From NCBI GenBank assembly GCA_004352715.1, contig SCFE01000092.1:974969-1038968 (forward strand): a stretch of 64,000 nucleotides of DNA. The letters are read 5' to 3'. The first letter of the stretch is position 1. Each line of letters opens with the position of its first letter. Both the position numbers and the translations under genes were made by a program. The notes under the pieces were generated by a model that ran no database searches, had not been told where the DNA came from, and was given only the letters and a program-made list of their open reading frames with translations. The stretch is from Hofstenia miamia. Its lineage: Eukaryota; Xenacoelomorpha; Acoela. Positions 47,438 through 61,159 of the stretch are shown one piece after another.

Positions 47438-50011
47438 ATTGGTGAACACAATTTTTATACAGTAAGCATGACATTTAATTTATTGCATCGTGATTAAGCA
47501 GTTCCCTTTCCCAGAACAGCCATTAAATCGCCACTTCAAACAGCTGTTGTAGATCTCTTCTCAATGTCACAACTTCATTCGATAATTTCTAAATTGGATA
47601 ACACCCAACAACAAAGTGTTATCCAAAATTTATAATTGGATTCTCCAAAATGAACAACAATGCTGCAGCATTGCCAACACTAAAAAATCGCCAAGAAAAA
47701 ACTGTATTATCCCGGATCACCATCACAATCTGAAAGAAGATTATTCGAAAAAAATACCAAACACTTTGGAATCATAATCCATAATATGCATGGCTATTAA
47801 ACAAAAATGTTTTGAAATCTAAAATTTAATCTCCATGATAATTGGCCTATGTGATAAACTTATAGCAATAGTGTTTGTATATTTTATTAATGTAAAAAGC
47901 GAGTTTGACAGCAGCAATCATTAGATTACATTTTCACAGATTTCAGGCACATAAAACTCTTTTAAAACAAACTTTCACCATTGCATATAATCAATTTCTA
48001 CTAAATATATGTCGATATCTTTCGATTTCCAAATTTCGTATCAGTCTTCAACAAAAATTGTTCGAAAATATGAACTTTAAGGTAATACGAGGCGGATTTG
48101 GGTTAATATATCCAATAGGCACAGTCAATTAAAAATTTAAAAAATGCCCATTATTCCTAGAATAATTTTCACCACAAAGAAAAAATCAATATGATAAAAG
48201 CCATATCAGTTCTTTAAAATGTACATATATTTATGAGAACCAAATTCAATACGAATAACTTTGAGTAAATATTTCCAAAAAAATCAACAAATGACCTACA
48301 ATGATTTGTTTGTTAAATATATGAAATTCTAAATAGTTGAGTTTAAGAGATATTAGTATTTAGGATTTTGTAAGGTCTTACTTGTTGTTTTTAGCCTATA
48401 TTTTGTTGCCATGCCCATGAAGAATATGGTTATAATAAAGCACAAATAAAAAATGTTATTTGTTTTACTAAAAGGAAATTTTGGATTTTTGCACCTGCAA
48501 ATTCAATGATTCATCGCTATACTAGAATGACCGCCCAATACATTGTTAATGAAATAATCGTCTGTAAAAATAAACAAAGCAATGAAATCGAAAATAAGGA
48601 CGTCATCATTGAAATGTCTATTGCTGACGTTTCTTCCCAACTTTGCGGAATACTACAAGAGCTTCTTTGGATTTAGACATACATATCCAATACTAGATAT
48701 TGTTAGGAAATGTAGTTAATGTGCACAACGGTGAAAGATTCATAATAACAAATTGGGGAGATAGTTGAATAATAACTTCAATGATGTAAATCACTTTCTT
48801 GATGATGCCAATCTTGCTAACCTTAGCTGCATGTCAGAATTTAGATTAAAAAGGAGAAATCTATTGAAAATATAATTTGATACTGTCAGAATGTGTAAAT
48901 GATAGCCATTGTATCAATTAATTTAATAAACAAAATGTCAATTAAAGTGGAAATAATGAAATTCGCTAAAAAACATCTTTGCAAGTTTTAATTAGACCAT
49001 ATTCAGAAAAGATTCATTAGATCCATATTAATTAATTTCCTGATGTCATACTAGGTACACGACCATAATGCTATAAAATTCTAAAGATACCCTCTGCCTG
49101 ATTATTTTGTTCACATTGTATTTTATTAATGTCTTAAATTAGCTATTGTCTAAGAAAGCAAATGCCAAAACACTAAGTATTTAGGTTGGATCTAGCACTG
49201 ATCTTATCCGTATTAAGAAATAAATAAATTTTTCTATATTTTTGATGAACCAACTAAAATCACGAAGCGTATTCTTTTTGTAGAAATAAATAGTTGACGA
49301 GGAAATTATTACTTATCAATATGTGAAATACCATAATGAAGAATGGTGACATTCATTATTCTAATAATGATGTAGAACTAAAAAATATATTTCATTCTTT
49401 TACAAGATGATACTAGATTTGAATATCCTCATCGTGGATGAAATTCAATTGCTTCATGCTTTTGAGTAATCTGTCCCATCAAATATAGAAACTGACAAGT
49501 AAATATGTTTTATTAACCCTAATTCGGGCGGGCTCTTTTCACTTTTAAAATCATTCTTATTCATGACCAAGAAACGAAACTTAACAGGATGACTATAGCT
49601 TTCACACAGTTGAATACTAAGAACAAAAACAATCGATATTCTGGAGCTCAGATGTCATAATGGGCTCTGACGTTAACAAATTGACTACAATGCCAAAACA
49701 TTTGCAAAATATGTTCTAAGACCCACAACAACGCTGATATTTGTCAGAGTATTGGCCAATGATAAACTGAACGCATTGAGAAAGCAATGATCCTGACGTT
49801 CTCAAGTGCATTTTTCGATGAAGATAATTATAGAAATACTATTATGAGCATAACTAAAAAAATGGAAGTGTAATTTTTATTTTTAGACATTTGCTTAGCT
49901 AAAAATATTTTAGGAAAACTCGTAAAATACCTGAGTTAAATCTTCTTTTAAATTAGATATAACATTATTTCTCAAGATAGGGGTGTTTTCTCAGCACGCC
50001 TCCACGTTTAA
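47438..50011. other. ABL intron interval, no recognised content
   Basis: This is part of the 11-kb intron that splits the SH2 domain. It has AT-rich DNA with short open frames only. Confidence 0.4.
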
Positions 50012-50335
50012 GTTAAGGTTAATCCATATAAAAATCATTATCAAATATATATTTTTAATAATGAATCACATCTATACTCAGGTTTTGAAAGAACTACATA
50101 CGAAATCAATAATGCTACTGCTTTTCAACCCCGATTTGTCGATAATGAAAGATTGTTTGAATGTGTTAGTTACTGTAGCTGTCAAATTTTTACTATAAAC
50201 TGCGAAAAAGTATTCTTATCGAAAATTGCCAATGATATGGAGTTTCGAGCGTCTTCGGTCTCTTCTTTTTTCCACACGACAGTGACCATAGAGGCAAACT
50301 TAAAATTTCACAAAATGACAACAGGAGATTATTAG
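50012..50335 (+). pseudogene. 108-codon open frame, cysteine-rich relic, antisense to ABL
   Basis: The plus frame after a TAA reads VNPYKNHYQIYIFNNESHLY, SGFERTTYEINNATAFQPRF, VDNERLFECVSYCSCQIFTI, NCEKVFLSKIAND and so on to a stop at 50333-50335. It has four Cys and two N-glycosylation sequons (NNES, NNAT), implying an extracellular domain. The F-E-C-x-x-Y pattern (LFECVSY) is also in the 456-aa secreted protein (YFECCHY). There is no start codon with signal peptide, so it is an exon or a pseudogene fragment. Homology is suspected, not shown. Confidence 0.3.
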
Positions 50336-52376
50336 CAAAGAAAAACCACTTTGTTTTATGTATGATGGCGGTCCGCTTTTTTATGTGACCACTGCAAACA
50401 TTTTTAATAATAATTTCGAAGATTAGATTGGTGAAAAAACATCATAGAATGGCACCAAGGTCTTCGAACTTTACCACAGTCCCAAAAAGTCCTTCATGAT
50501 TGAATTCGCATGATTGTTACAACGATTGAAACTAGGCCTTAACACAAATAACGTAAATTTTGAAAATTTTCAGTTTTAATAGTGTGTTCAATGAACACTG
50601 TTCATTATTCATTAGTTATTAGCTAAACTTGGGGTTAATGAAGTTCTTAACATAGGTTTTAAAAAGGAGAATGTCTAATTATGACACGATAACCTATTTT
50701 AGGTATTAATCTATTAATAAAAAATTAATTGAAGAAGAAATTATAAATTAATTTATATTGTTCATTAAATGTTTTTCCTAAATGACGTCAATGACAGATG
50801 TCAAAATTGTAAATTTGTAATGAAAAAAGAATCAAATGTTACAGCATAATAAAAGGCAGACGAACAGGATATTTTGCCCTAACGATTCAGAGAATCAACA
50901 TTTGACCCGAATTATATTTGGGATTTAACATCAAAGCTGCCACGATGTATTGATGTAAAGAAACAATAAAACAAGAAATGTTCCACAAAAATACTTCAAG
51001 ATATAAATTTGAAGAAAACGTATCAAATTCTATTTCTTAAAATCAAATAAATCAATTTCGAAGACTTAATCCGCTTCCAGATCCAGATACAAAACAAGAA
51101 GAAACAAAGGTGACACTTTCTACGTGGTCTCGAGCCACGATTATTCAAAGTGAATTAATTACATAAAAATAATTTTATGTTTGCCAGTTGAATACACATT
51201 GAAGTATACATTTATTAAAGCTTTACTGCATAAATACATTATGTTAGTATTATTACGAGCATTTGCTTTGATTGGGAACGATGAGACACAAAGCAAATGA
51301 TCCTAAAATTGTGTGAACTAAACCGTTAACTAGAGGCAAATTAAGTACTTGTTTACTCCCGCATACAATTATCCAACACGCTTTAGAAATTGTTAGTGGG
51401 ACATTTCACTCAGTTTGTACTCAGAAGGCAAAAGTGCTTAATTCCCCTTAGTTAAGATATTAATTCACACAATTTTTAACGTTATTTTAGCGTATCCTTT
51501 TTGGACCACTTCAATTTACATAAACATGGGAGAGAAATATTCGTATATAAAACACTGCCCCAGCTTATTTCTTTAATTCACAAGTATCCCGCTGCTGTTA
51601 ATTTATACTAGCGTATACTTTGATCATATAAAAGATCAAAACAGCTTACTCTTGCAACAAGGAATTTATAAATGATTATTAAAATTTGATGTGCTTTCCT
51701 TAGTACTCTACCTAAATTCAAAATTCAAATTCTTTGTTCAAAATTCAATATTTTTCAAAGCCTGCTTCGAAAGGATTTCCGTACTAAATAGTCTATTAAA
51801 TACAAAGATTTCAACTGAAAACTTTGAATCGCGGACGTGTGTAGATTCGAATTAAGCACATACTTCTATTAGAATTAATGATAGGAAATTGATCTAGTAG
51901 AAGGAAGACAATTCACAATTAGAATTCTGCTTTTTGTAAACATTATATTCTGATTGCCATCCACTTAAAATGGAATGAATCACTGTAAAAGGCAAATGAT
52001 TTCTTAACCAATTTATACAATTCATTTGAGAAACTCTACGAAGACATTAATTTCTCTATAGAGAGAGTTTATTATATGCAGTCATTCAGAATCAATTGAT
52101 TTGGTTAACACTTACTAGCAACCAATAGTTAAATGAAAACCTCCTTGTGTGTCTCCATACCCCTTCAACAACTTTCAAGATGTCTAGAAGGCTTTCATTT
52201 TTAACTATCTCTGATATAAATGAGGGTAAAGATTGGAAAAAAGGTAATACATCTATAAATATATAAGAATGAATTGAGGTGGAATATATTCTAATCAAAA
52301 TTTAAGCAATAAAATGAATTCTAATAAAAAAATTACAATGATTTCTTAGGTTAACCAATCTTTGGCATTCTAAATT
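50336..52376. other. ABL intron interval downstream of the GPCR gene
   Basis: No gene recognised. The minus frame 52092-52298 (FIDVLPFFQSLPSFISEIVK) directly follows the GPCR stop but is in no detectable relation to it. Confidence 0.35.
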
Positions 52377-53261
52377 TCAGCTAAAGAATTTAGGTAAAAA
52401 AGCCTTTATCCTTTTTCGAAAGTTTCTCCCGGAAAGAGCTAGCAAAATCAAAATGAATGAGAAAAAAAATACAAGATAAAACTGTTCAATTACGAACAAT
52501 ATATCAACTGCACACATCCAGATCCCTAGCTCATATGCAACATAGTGAGCAGTGGTAGTTGCATAGAAGAAGACCGTACAAATGCAGACCAATCTAAATA
52601 TCCGCTTAGCAAATATCGTCTGCTTATCTATTGTCGATTTAAATACTGTCTCTAGTTGGGATATTTTCCATGACAACATGCAATTAAATGCAATTATAAT
52701 GCAAACAAACAATGATGTGAACAAAATCCAAACTTTCCCAGATAATGAATAATAGGTTTTAGGAACACAGTGATTTTCCACAATCACATAAGACCCGACA
52801 TAGCTAGGGTATACAATTGAAAAAATTACAGCTGAAGTTGAAATTAATGCTAGCCAAACATTTTTTGTGTTCGATTGAAGCCCCGCATATGAGAGCGGTT
52901 TAAATAAGGCTAAAATTCGGTTTGCGCATATCAGAACAACTGCCCATTGAGCAATGACAGTGGTTGGACCGTCAAGGCCCATTATAAGTTTACAAAGCAG
53001 TATGTGATTTCCCAAGAGTTTTCTAAATAGAAAATCAATAGGTTCTAGAATCCCATCAAACAACAAACTGAAAACGTTACAAATGGCTAACCACTTGAAG
53101 GTTATTATTGAAGAGTAATCGTGTAGACTATCATCAATGAAATAGAAGCTTAAAAAGTTAACTATCATGCCTAAAAACGCCAATGGAACATTGAGATATC
53201 TAATTGAAAGCACAATAAAATGAATAGCAGAGACATTACACTGTGAATTGGTTTCATTCAT
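52377..53261 (-). CDS. Rhodopsin-class GPCR, single exon, 294 aa, nested in the ABL intron
   Basis: An intact frame starts at MNETNSQCNVS, with N-glycosylation sites at Asn2 and Asn9. Seven hydrophobic segments are at about residues 21-42, 52-72, 90-120, 134-154, 176-198, 220-242 and 254-276. Class A landmarks are Asn35 in TM1 (GMIVNF), Cys90 at the start of TM3 with partner Cys165 in loop 2 (VENHCVP), and the TM3 end CANRILALFKPLSY, where DRY is replaced by ANR but the second-loop PLxY is kept. A basic helix-8 (GRNFRKRIKAFLP) follows TM7. The NPxxY motif is missing. This fits a divergent invertebrate orphan receptor, perhaps peptide-type; the ligand is unknown. It is transcribed in the same direction as the host ABL intron. 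Confidence 0.85.
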   Translation of the reverse strand: MNETNSQCNVSAIHFIVLSIRYLNVPLAFLGMIVNFLSFYFIDDSLHDYSSIITFKWLAICNVFSLLFDGILEPIDFLFRKLLGNHILLCKLIMGLDGPTTVIAQWAVVLICANRILALFKPLSYAGLQSNTKNVWLALISTSAVIFSIVYPSYVGSYVIVENHCVPKTYYSLSGKVWILFTSLFVCIIIAFNCMLSWKISQLETVFKSTIDKQTIFAKRIFRLVCICTVFFYATTTAHYVAYELGIWMCAVDILFVIEQFYLVFFFSFILILLALSGRNFRKRIKAFLPKFFS

Positions 53262-56200
53262 ATTTAATAGAAAACTGCGGTAAAAATACTACGCATATAT
53301 TTACAGTGTGTTTAAGCAAAATATGTAGTTTTATTTGAAACTTAAAAAGAAATTAATATCACAATAATTCAACGATTTATATAATAATCCAAACAGCCTA
53401 TTGCAGTAATAGTTAATAAAAAATTATAGTTTAATCTTTAATCTACTTTCCGGAAATGCTCAATGCAATTGACTAAAGAGAATCGTTTGAAATCTCACGA
53501 ACACTTGAATTCTTAACTTTAACAGATCTAGCGTAAGTTTGTGCCCTTATATCATTCCATAGCTAGTAACTAAGTGTCATGTCAGGAGATTGAGGAGTTA
53601 ATTTTTCAAAATCCAACACTACAAAATGCTCAACTAGGCTTGGACAGACATTGCTTAACAGGTGTGGCTGAATGAATAACGTTAATAAACTCAAATAAAT
53701 AACTAACCAGGCATTTAATATTTGTAAATATAAATCGCCTGGTGGAAATGGATCTGAAATCCAACAACCCAATCAAGTTGCGATTCCAGCAACAAAATTG
53801 ATCAACACGCATTTTGATCATCAGTTATTAGTAAATAAAATTATGGATGCCAACATGACTTCCTAGATGATAGTTTTAATCCTCACCAGAATATGGCCAG
53901 TAATATTCAGCTACATGGTAGTGTTTCTCATTTGTATATGCTCCATAATTTTCTGATATTGATCTTGGTATTACGGTTGTAGTAATGATTAATGATAATG
54001 GAACGCTAACTTCATGCAATCTAAGTTGTACCAAATATTTAATTAAGCTTTTTTCAATGACATTATTTGTGCTATATGACTAACCTAGTGAACAATTCCT
54101 ACGTGTCACATTTCACATAAATATCAAACATTTACAATTAAGAGATAAATTTGACCGGTTGTCATACTTAATCTAAAGTGAATGTGGAATTTAGTCATCT
54201 AGAAATTGTGAAAATGATGTGAACAGAGGATAAAACACTCTCTCAAGTAAATGTGTTGTGAACAAATGGAGTGCAGTTTCTTAATTGGAATTATTAAAAC
54301 TCGAGACTGCATCGCATCAGGATAACAATCAATTACACCTAATTTCATGTCAGTTGAAGCAACATAAGCTCTTCATTAAAGTTTTCGGATGAAATGTTTG
54401 CAGAAATGGTTTTCGTTTTAACATCAGCTATTGATGAATGAAATTGAACACAAGAAAAATTGTGTTTTTCATACCAGCAGTTAAATAAAACCACATAAAA
54501 ACTGAAGTTTAATATGCTTTATTTCTAATTCATATTCTGAAATTAGCTACGATGAGTTCACATAAACATGAATCAGCGTTGGCTGAAAAAAACACGGTGT
54601 GTTTAAAACATGTTTAAAACAGTGTTTAATACAATTTTTTTCACTATTTTTTCAGATTTTTTAAGAACGAAACCACTCTTTGTCTGCGATAAGTTAATGA
54701 TGAGCTCTGTAATTTCGCAATATAACTATTAGCGCTAGTACGTAGTTCTGCTAGTATTGAAAGAGGTCTCGGTACGATGAGATTCATCCGTTCCGGTGTG
54801 CGAAAAACTTGTATTTTCTCTAAAAATGCTAAATAAACACAAAAAGTTTAATTGAGGCCTAAATGTATTCCTAACGTATTTAAAGGATGTCCTTTTAGAA
54901 TTTTTTTGTTTTTTAAGTTTGTTAATTATCTTTTCTTTCTGTTCAATACATTTATTGAAAAAAAATGTTTTAAACGTTATAATTTTTTTTCTAAAAAGAA
55001 CATTTGCCCAACCCAAAGCGATCCATAATATGTATCCTAGTTCGCCTTGGCACAACCCTACGTGAATCACTGCTGCCGAAAAATGACTATTTCATATATC
55101 ATTAAAATTAATAAATATCAAATTTACCTTGTTACAAAAGCACACGACAACGGCTGCAAACCATTACACCAACATTATGTATGATATTGTTTTTCAACTG
55201 AGAATATATTAAGAATGATTTCTCCTGAATTCTATTATTTCCAGTTATTAAAGCTAATATTAAGTCTATTTCAAAAAAATCGCCAAATTTTAGAATCTGA
55301 TGACGTCACCAACATTTGTCGAATCATCAACTTAATGAACATTCCATAGATAGTGTTAATCGGAGGAATATTTGTGCAAATTTTAGCTTTAAGGCCATTA
55401 TCCAATACAGAGGAGCCCCAAAATGTCCAACTGATTTGGTTTAAGTCAATCAAACTTTTGAGTGAAATATATTATCCAGTATGCTATTTTGAGAATTTCT
55501 TATGCAGTGCAAGCCATGAGAATAACTTGATTTACAAACTTTCATACTTAAATATCCCTACATAATAAAAGCAGGTTCTTATTAAAAAATATCTTTGCTG
55601 ATCTATGATAATGTTTTCTTTGGCAACAACATCATTTTACAAGATTCAGGATTGAAACCCTAGACCAGTGATGACCATATAAATGATTGTGCATTTTTTA
55701 TTTATATTATATTACCTATAATTTCCTTTATATTAATCATATATATGTTTTCACGTTTTAAATCTATTTATATTATTTTCAATATTATTTGGACACATTT
55801 TCGTAACAGTGCATGCATGTCAACGTAGATGTAGTGAATGCTATATAAGATATAAACAATGTGTTGAAAACTAAAATTCACAATTTGAAGTTTTAAATTA
55901 GTATCATGTACTCGTCTAAATGTAAGCTTAGAATCTTCAATTTCCGTGTGTAGATTTTATTCGAAGTTTCTAACAGTCCAAATTTTAGCGTAGAAACCGA
56001 AAAATTGGAGAAATTTTTTTTTACTATTATCATAAAAGAGATGTCTTTATTATTTAGTGAGTTACGGGTGATTAACATTTGCTTAGGGTTAATAAATGGT
56101 AATAGGTAGAAATATACAATGGGTTAATACAGCGATTCTAAAAAGAATTACCTTGCTAATCACCACTTATTTCAAAACATTGGTCTAGATGGCCTAAGTG

Positions 56201-58147
56201 TGTTCTAAGCTATCAATTAACTTAAATGCGAGTCCTATTCTCTAACTTCATTCAGTTTGTTCAATTTACATAAGAAATATGTGGTTGTTTCTTCAATTAA
56301 GCAAATTTTTAACCTTAAAATTTATTAGGAGTTTATATATTAGCACAGTTTAACTTAATTTAAAAGCAAAATATCATATAGAATTAAGAACAAAATTAAC
56401 TCTAGATGGCATCGAAATCACATAGAAATCTTATTAACGTTACTATAAAACTGCGTGCTAATTTCTTAAATAGTCTTATATAGGACCATGAAAGTCGGAA
56501 TATTTCAAATTCAAGCGTATTCGGAATCCTCATTACAAAGTTAATGTTAATAAAAGTTTAGACAAACATCATATCTTGATAATTATTTTAAATCGACACT
56601 TCAATTGGATAAATGTGATAAAATGTTTCTAGTTGACTTGAGTCGAACTCCTTAGAAATCTCGAGTGCTCGCAGTGGCCTAATTGTATACGTAATAAACA
56701 CTTAACTACCTGTTTTTATAGGCTGAAACAAAACGAACATTAGAACTGAAATTTGGGAAAAACAATATATTTGTTAAATTTAAGAGTGTATGAATAAAAT
56801 GTTTACGATGTATTGCATTACATTAAGTGGTAACTATATTCTTAAGTGAAAACTCAGCTATTGTAATATGGTCTAAGTACAAACACTTCCAGACGCGAAG
56901 AGTTCTGACTTTGCGCACATCATGCCTGGAAGGGACTTGGGTTTCTGCTTACAAAAAACAGTATATCTTAGGTTAGTTGTTGCTGCCAAGGTCTTAAGAC
57001 GTCTTTTTATCTGTGCACTAGGTATGCGAAGAATTTGAAAGTTTTGCAAAATTCGGATTTTCCATGGCAAAAAATATTTTCATGTACTTCAAACACATGA
57101 ATTATTTCTATCACAATTTTCGCCATAACGGGGAAGCACACTTACCCATAGATGTGTCCAAATACCCGGACTCCCAAATTTCCCAATAGGCTTCAAGAAA
57201 ATTGCTTTAGAATGCCGACAAGAAGGTTTGTGCATTTAAAGTCACAATGAACAGTTTACGATTACGATAAAAATTGACTCGATTCTATAATTGACAATCC
57301 AATGCCAAATGTAGACATAATGGGAAGCTTCACATCCACTGCGATCTACGGTAATAGCAATATTTGGAACGTTCAACGATCCAAACAGTTTGATTTATCT
57401 TAAACTGCAATAAAATCCGTAAAAAACAAGCCAAGAAGAATCAATAATGTCTCAGTTGAATAAAATGTCTTACAACATCCAAGAAAATTGTTTTTAGTAA
57501 CCATTATATATTTACTTTCAGTTAATTTGAAACTATAACTGCAAATATGCATGCAAAATTCGTTTGCATTTACATAAGTTGACCTTCCGAAGGATCGCTC
57601 CCAATAAACATATTATTCAATTCATTTTAGAAATAACAATTAAAAATTTTTGTGTAATGTAGTTACAAGAACATTGAATAATTTAAGAGGAGAATTAAAT
57701 TCTTCGCAAAATAAGAACGTCTGCTTGAACACTTTAAAACCTCCAACAGACGAATTTGGATTTATGTTGAAGATTTAATAGATGTAAGTGAAAAAGGAAG
57801 ACAATGCTATAAAACACAATCATTTTCAAAACAAGATATATTTAACAAAAATATTCGATATTTTACAATATAGAATTATTATGTAAAAAACTACTGAAAA
57901 TTCACTATTCTAATGTTCGAACTAAGCTATTCGCGAACATTCAAACTGTTCGAATACTTTTTATTAAATTTAATTTTCTAGCATCACAAGCTATAACATA
58001 CTTCATATGCGTATATAAGTCTGCATTAACGTGTTATATTTTTTGTAAATATCTTTGCTAAAGAAAGCGATGTATTACTGCGTTTTTTTGTGATGAACAC
58101 ATAACTTTGGTTTATATAAACAAAATAATTTCTGATAAAAATTGTAC
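53262..58147. other. ABL intron interval upstream of the GPCR gene
   Basis: About 4.9 kb that should contain the GPCR promoter. Minus frames at 54735-55070 (HVGLCQGELGYILWIALGWA) and 56873-57070 (AQIKRRLKTLAATTNLRYTV) are open but unrecognised; both are GC-richer than the surroundings and may be TE fragments. No further SH2 or kinase exon was seen. Confidence 0.35.
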
Positions 58148-58297
58148 CTTGGCATCATAAAGAACAGAAACAGTCATCATGCCAGGTTCTCCCTCTGAAT
58201 CTCTCACTAGAAAACTGCCATTTATTCCCTGAGAGGTTAAACGGGTTTCTGCTGCAGCTTTTGAAAGCTGCCCATGATACCAAATTAAACTGCCGTC
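58148..58297 (-). CDS. abl: ABL-type tyrosine kinase, exon for first half of SH2 domain
   Basis: A 150-bp phase-0 exon reads DGSLIWYHGQLSKAAAETRL, TSQGINGSFLVRDSEGEPGM, MTVSVLYDAK. WYHG, the A-A-E helix, GINGSFLVR and DSE are SH2 signatures. The Arg in FLVRDSE is the invariant phosphotyrosine-binding residue, so the pocket should bind phosphotyrosine. SQGINGSFLVR is closest to ABL (SSGINGSFLVR). The acceptor (ttattttag) is at 58298-58299 and the donor (GCCAAG|gtacaa) at 58146-58147. It joins the SH3 exon tail (PVKLATR) on one side and VYHYRV on the other without a frame break. Confidence 0.92.
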
Positions 58298-61159
58298 CTA
58301 AAATAACTGTCACACGATATTATTAGTAATTGAATACATCACGCCAACAGACTCATAGAGAGTATTTTGTTTTTGCTATTAAAATTATGTTGTAGGGCAG
58401 CTACGATTGATCGGATGGAGGACTTTAAAACTAATCACTAATTAAGTTCAGTATTCACACATTCGTAGAAGAAATCGAAAAATACGTCACTACCTGAATT
58501 AAATTACAGCATCACTTAAAAATACAGTAGAAATACTTTTCTTAAGGTTAAAAAGGTTATTTTATAAAGACAAACATTAATTAGCATCAAATAGCAAGAA
58601 TTGCAACGTACTTGTGTGGCGATATTGAAATGTAATAAAATAATCATCGTTTATAACGTACCTGAAGACTGTATGGGATTGTTAATTATAAACGAGGTTT
58701 AAGAAACAAAGATAATTCCAAATATATTATTTTCCTGAATATTTGTACATGTATGTACCTCTAAAACCAAGAAGTTTTAAAAATTAAACGATATTGAATC
58801 GATTTTCGTCTGCTGTATTGATAAGATCACTGATTTATGCACAAGATTTTCGTGCTTCAGGGTTGTATCACCGACATAGTTAGTCAACACCATATCGCAT
58901 GTTGTGGATTCACACAAAAATTTCCAAACTATTAGACCTCATAAAATTATTTGTTTGAATAAAGATAGTGCTTCTAAGAATTTTCAAATATTTGTTAGTT
59001 TTATCATTAACGGCTCGAGTCGTCTATGGTTTACGAATATTCGAATACCGGTACAATTTGCGCTTAAAAGATATTTTGCTGAACCGACACAGAAGAATAA
59101 CATACTGAGGAGAGAGGTAACCGCCGTTCAAGTGTTATTTCATTCAACATTGAACAGGTAGAATTCCATCTCATAAATATTACATTATATCACTTAATCA
59201 ATGTCAGAAACAAACCTCAATTCGTAAATAAGATAATTAAGCATAGATTGGGGAAAATGATTGAATTACCCTTGTTGCAAGTTTTACAGGCTTGATATAA
59301 TTGCTAGGAACCGGTACAATTTGCACTTAGCGCTTAAAAGATATTTTGCTGAACCGACACAGAAGAATAACATACTGAGGAGAGAGGTAACCGCCGTTCA
59401 AGTGTTATTTCATTCAACATTGAACAGGTAGAATTCCATCTCATAAATATTACATTATATCACTTAATCAATGTCAGAAACAAACCTCAATTCGTAAATA
59501 AGATAATTAAGCATAGATTGGGGAAAATGATTGAATTACCCTTGTTGCAAGTTTTACAGGCTTGATATAATTGCTAGGAACCGGTACAATTTGCACTTAG
59601 CGCTTAAAAGATATTTTGCTGAACCGACACAGAAGAATAACATACTGAGGAGAGAGGTAACCGCCGTTCAAGTGTTATTTCATTCAACATTGAACAGGTA
59701 GAATTCCATCTCATAAATATTACATTATATCACTTAATCAATGTCAGAAACAAACCTCAATTCGTAAATAAGATAATTAAGCATAGATTGGGGAAAATGA
59801 TTGAATTACCCTTGTTGCAAGTTTTACAGGCTTGATATAATTGCTAGGAACCGGTACAATTTGCACTTAGCGCTTAAAAGATATTTTGCTGAACCGACAC
59901 AGAAGAATAACATACTGAGGAGAGAGGTAACCGCCGTTCAAGTGTTATTTCATTCAACATTGAACAGGTAGAATTCCATCTCATAAATATTACATTATAT
60001 CACTTAATCAATGTCAGAAACAAACCTCAATTCGTAAATAAGATAATTAAGCATAGATTGGGGAAAATGATTGAATTACCCTTGTTGCAAGTTTTACAGG
60101 CTTGATATAATTGCTAGGAACCGGTACAATTTGCACTTAGCGCTTAAAAGATATTTTGCTGAACCGACACAGAAGAATAACATACTGAGGAGAGAGGTAA
60201 CCGCCGTTCAAGTGTTATTTCATTCAACATTGAACAGGTAGAATTCCATCTCATAAATATTACATTATATCACTTAATCAATGTCAGAAACAAACCTCAA
60301 TTCGTAAATAAGATAATTAAGCATAGATTGGGGAAAATGATTGAATTACCCTTGTTGCAAGTTTTACAGGCTTGATATAATTGCTAGGAACCGGTACAAT
60401 TTGCACTTAGCGCTTAAAAGATATTTTGCTGAACCGACACAGAAGAATAACATACTGAGGAGAGAGGTAACCGCCGTTCAAGTGTTATTTCATTCAACAT
60501 TGAACAGGTAGAATTCCATCTCATAAATATTACATTATATCACTTAATCAATGTCAGAAACAAACCTCAATTCGTAAATAAGATAATTAAGCATAGATTG
60601 GGGAAAATGATTGAATTACCCTTGTTGCAAGTTTTACAGGCTTGATATAATTGCTAGGAACCGGTACAATTTGCACTTAGCGCTTAAAAGATATTTTGCT
60701 GAACCGACACAGAAGAATAACATACTGAGGAGAGAGGTAACCGCCGTTCAAGTGTTATTTCATTCAACATTGAACAGGTAGAATTCCATCTCATAAATAT
60801 TACATTATATCACTTAATCAATGTCAGAAACAAACCTCAATTCGTAAATAAGATAATTAAGCATAGATTGGGGAAAATGATTGAATTACCCTTGTTGCAA
60901 GTTTTACAGGCTTGATATAATTGCTAGGAACCGGTACAATTTGCACTTAGCGCTTAAAAGATATTTTGCTGAACCGACACAGAAGAATAACATACTGAGG
61001 AGAGAGGTAACCGCCGTTCAAGTGTTATTTCATTCAACATTGAACAGGTAGAATTCCATCTCATAAATATTACATTATATCACTTAATCAATGTCAGAAA
61101 CAAACCTCAATTCGTAAATAAGATAATTAAGCATAGATTGGGGAAAATGATTGAATTAC
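58298..61159 (-). other. abl: ABL SH3-SH2 intron, mostly tandem array
   Basis: This intron is 2862 bp, and 2112 bp of it (59048-61159) belongs to the tandem repeat. The remaining 750 bp (58298-59047) is AT-rich without recognised features. Confidence 0.8.

Noticed and set aside
54735-55070. 111-aa minus-strand frame in the ABL intron
   Set aside because: Open but lysine-rich and low in complexity in the middle, with no recognised domain or splice context; possibly a transposon fragment.
58904-59161. 85-aa plus-strand frame running into the tandem array
   Set aside because: It is antisense to the ABL gene, ends in array sequence and recurs only because the unit is repeated; no homology.
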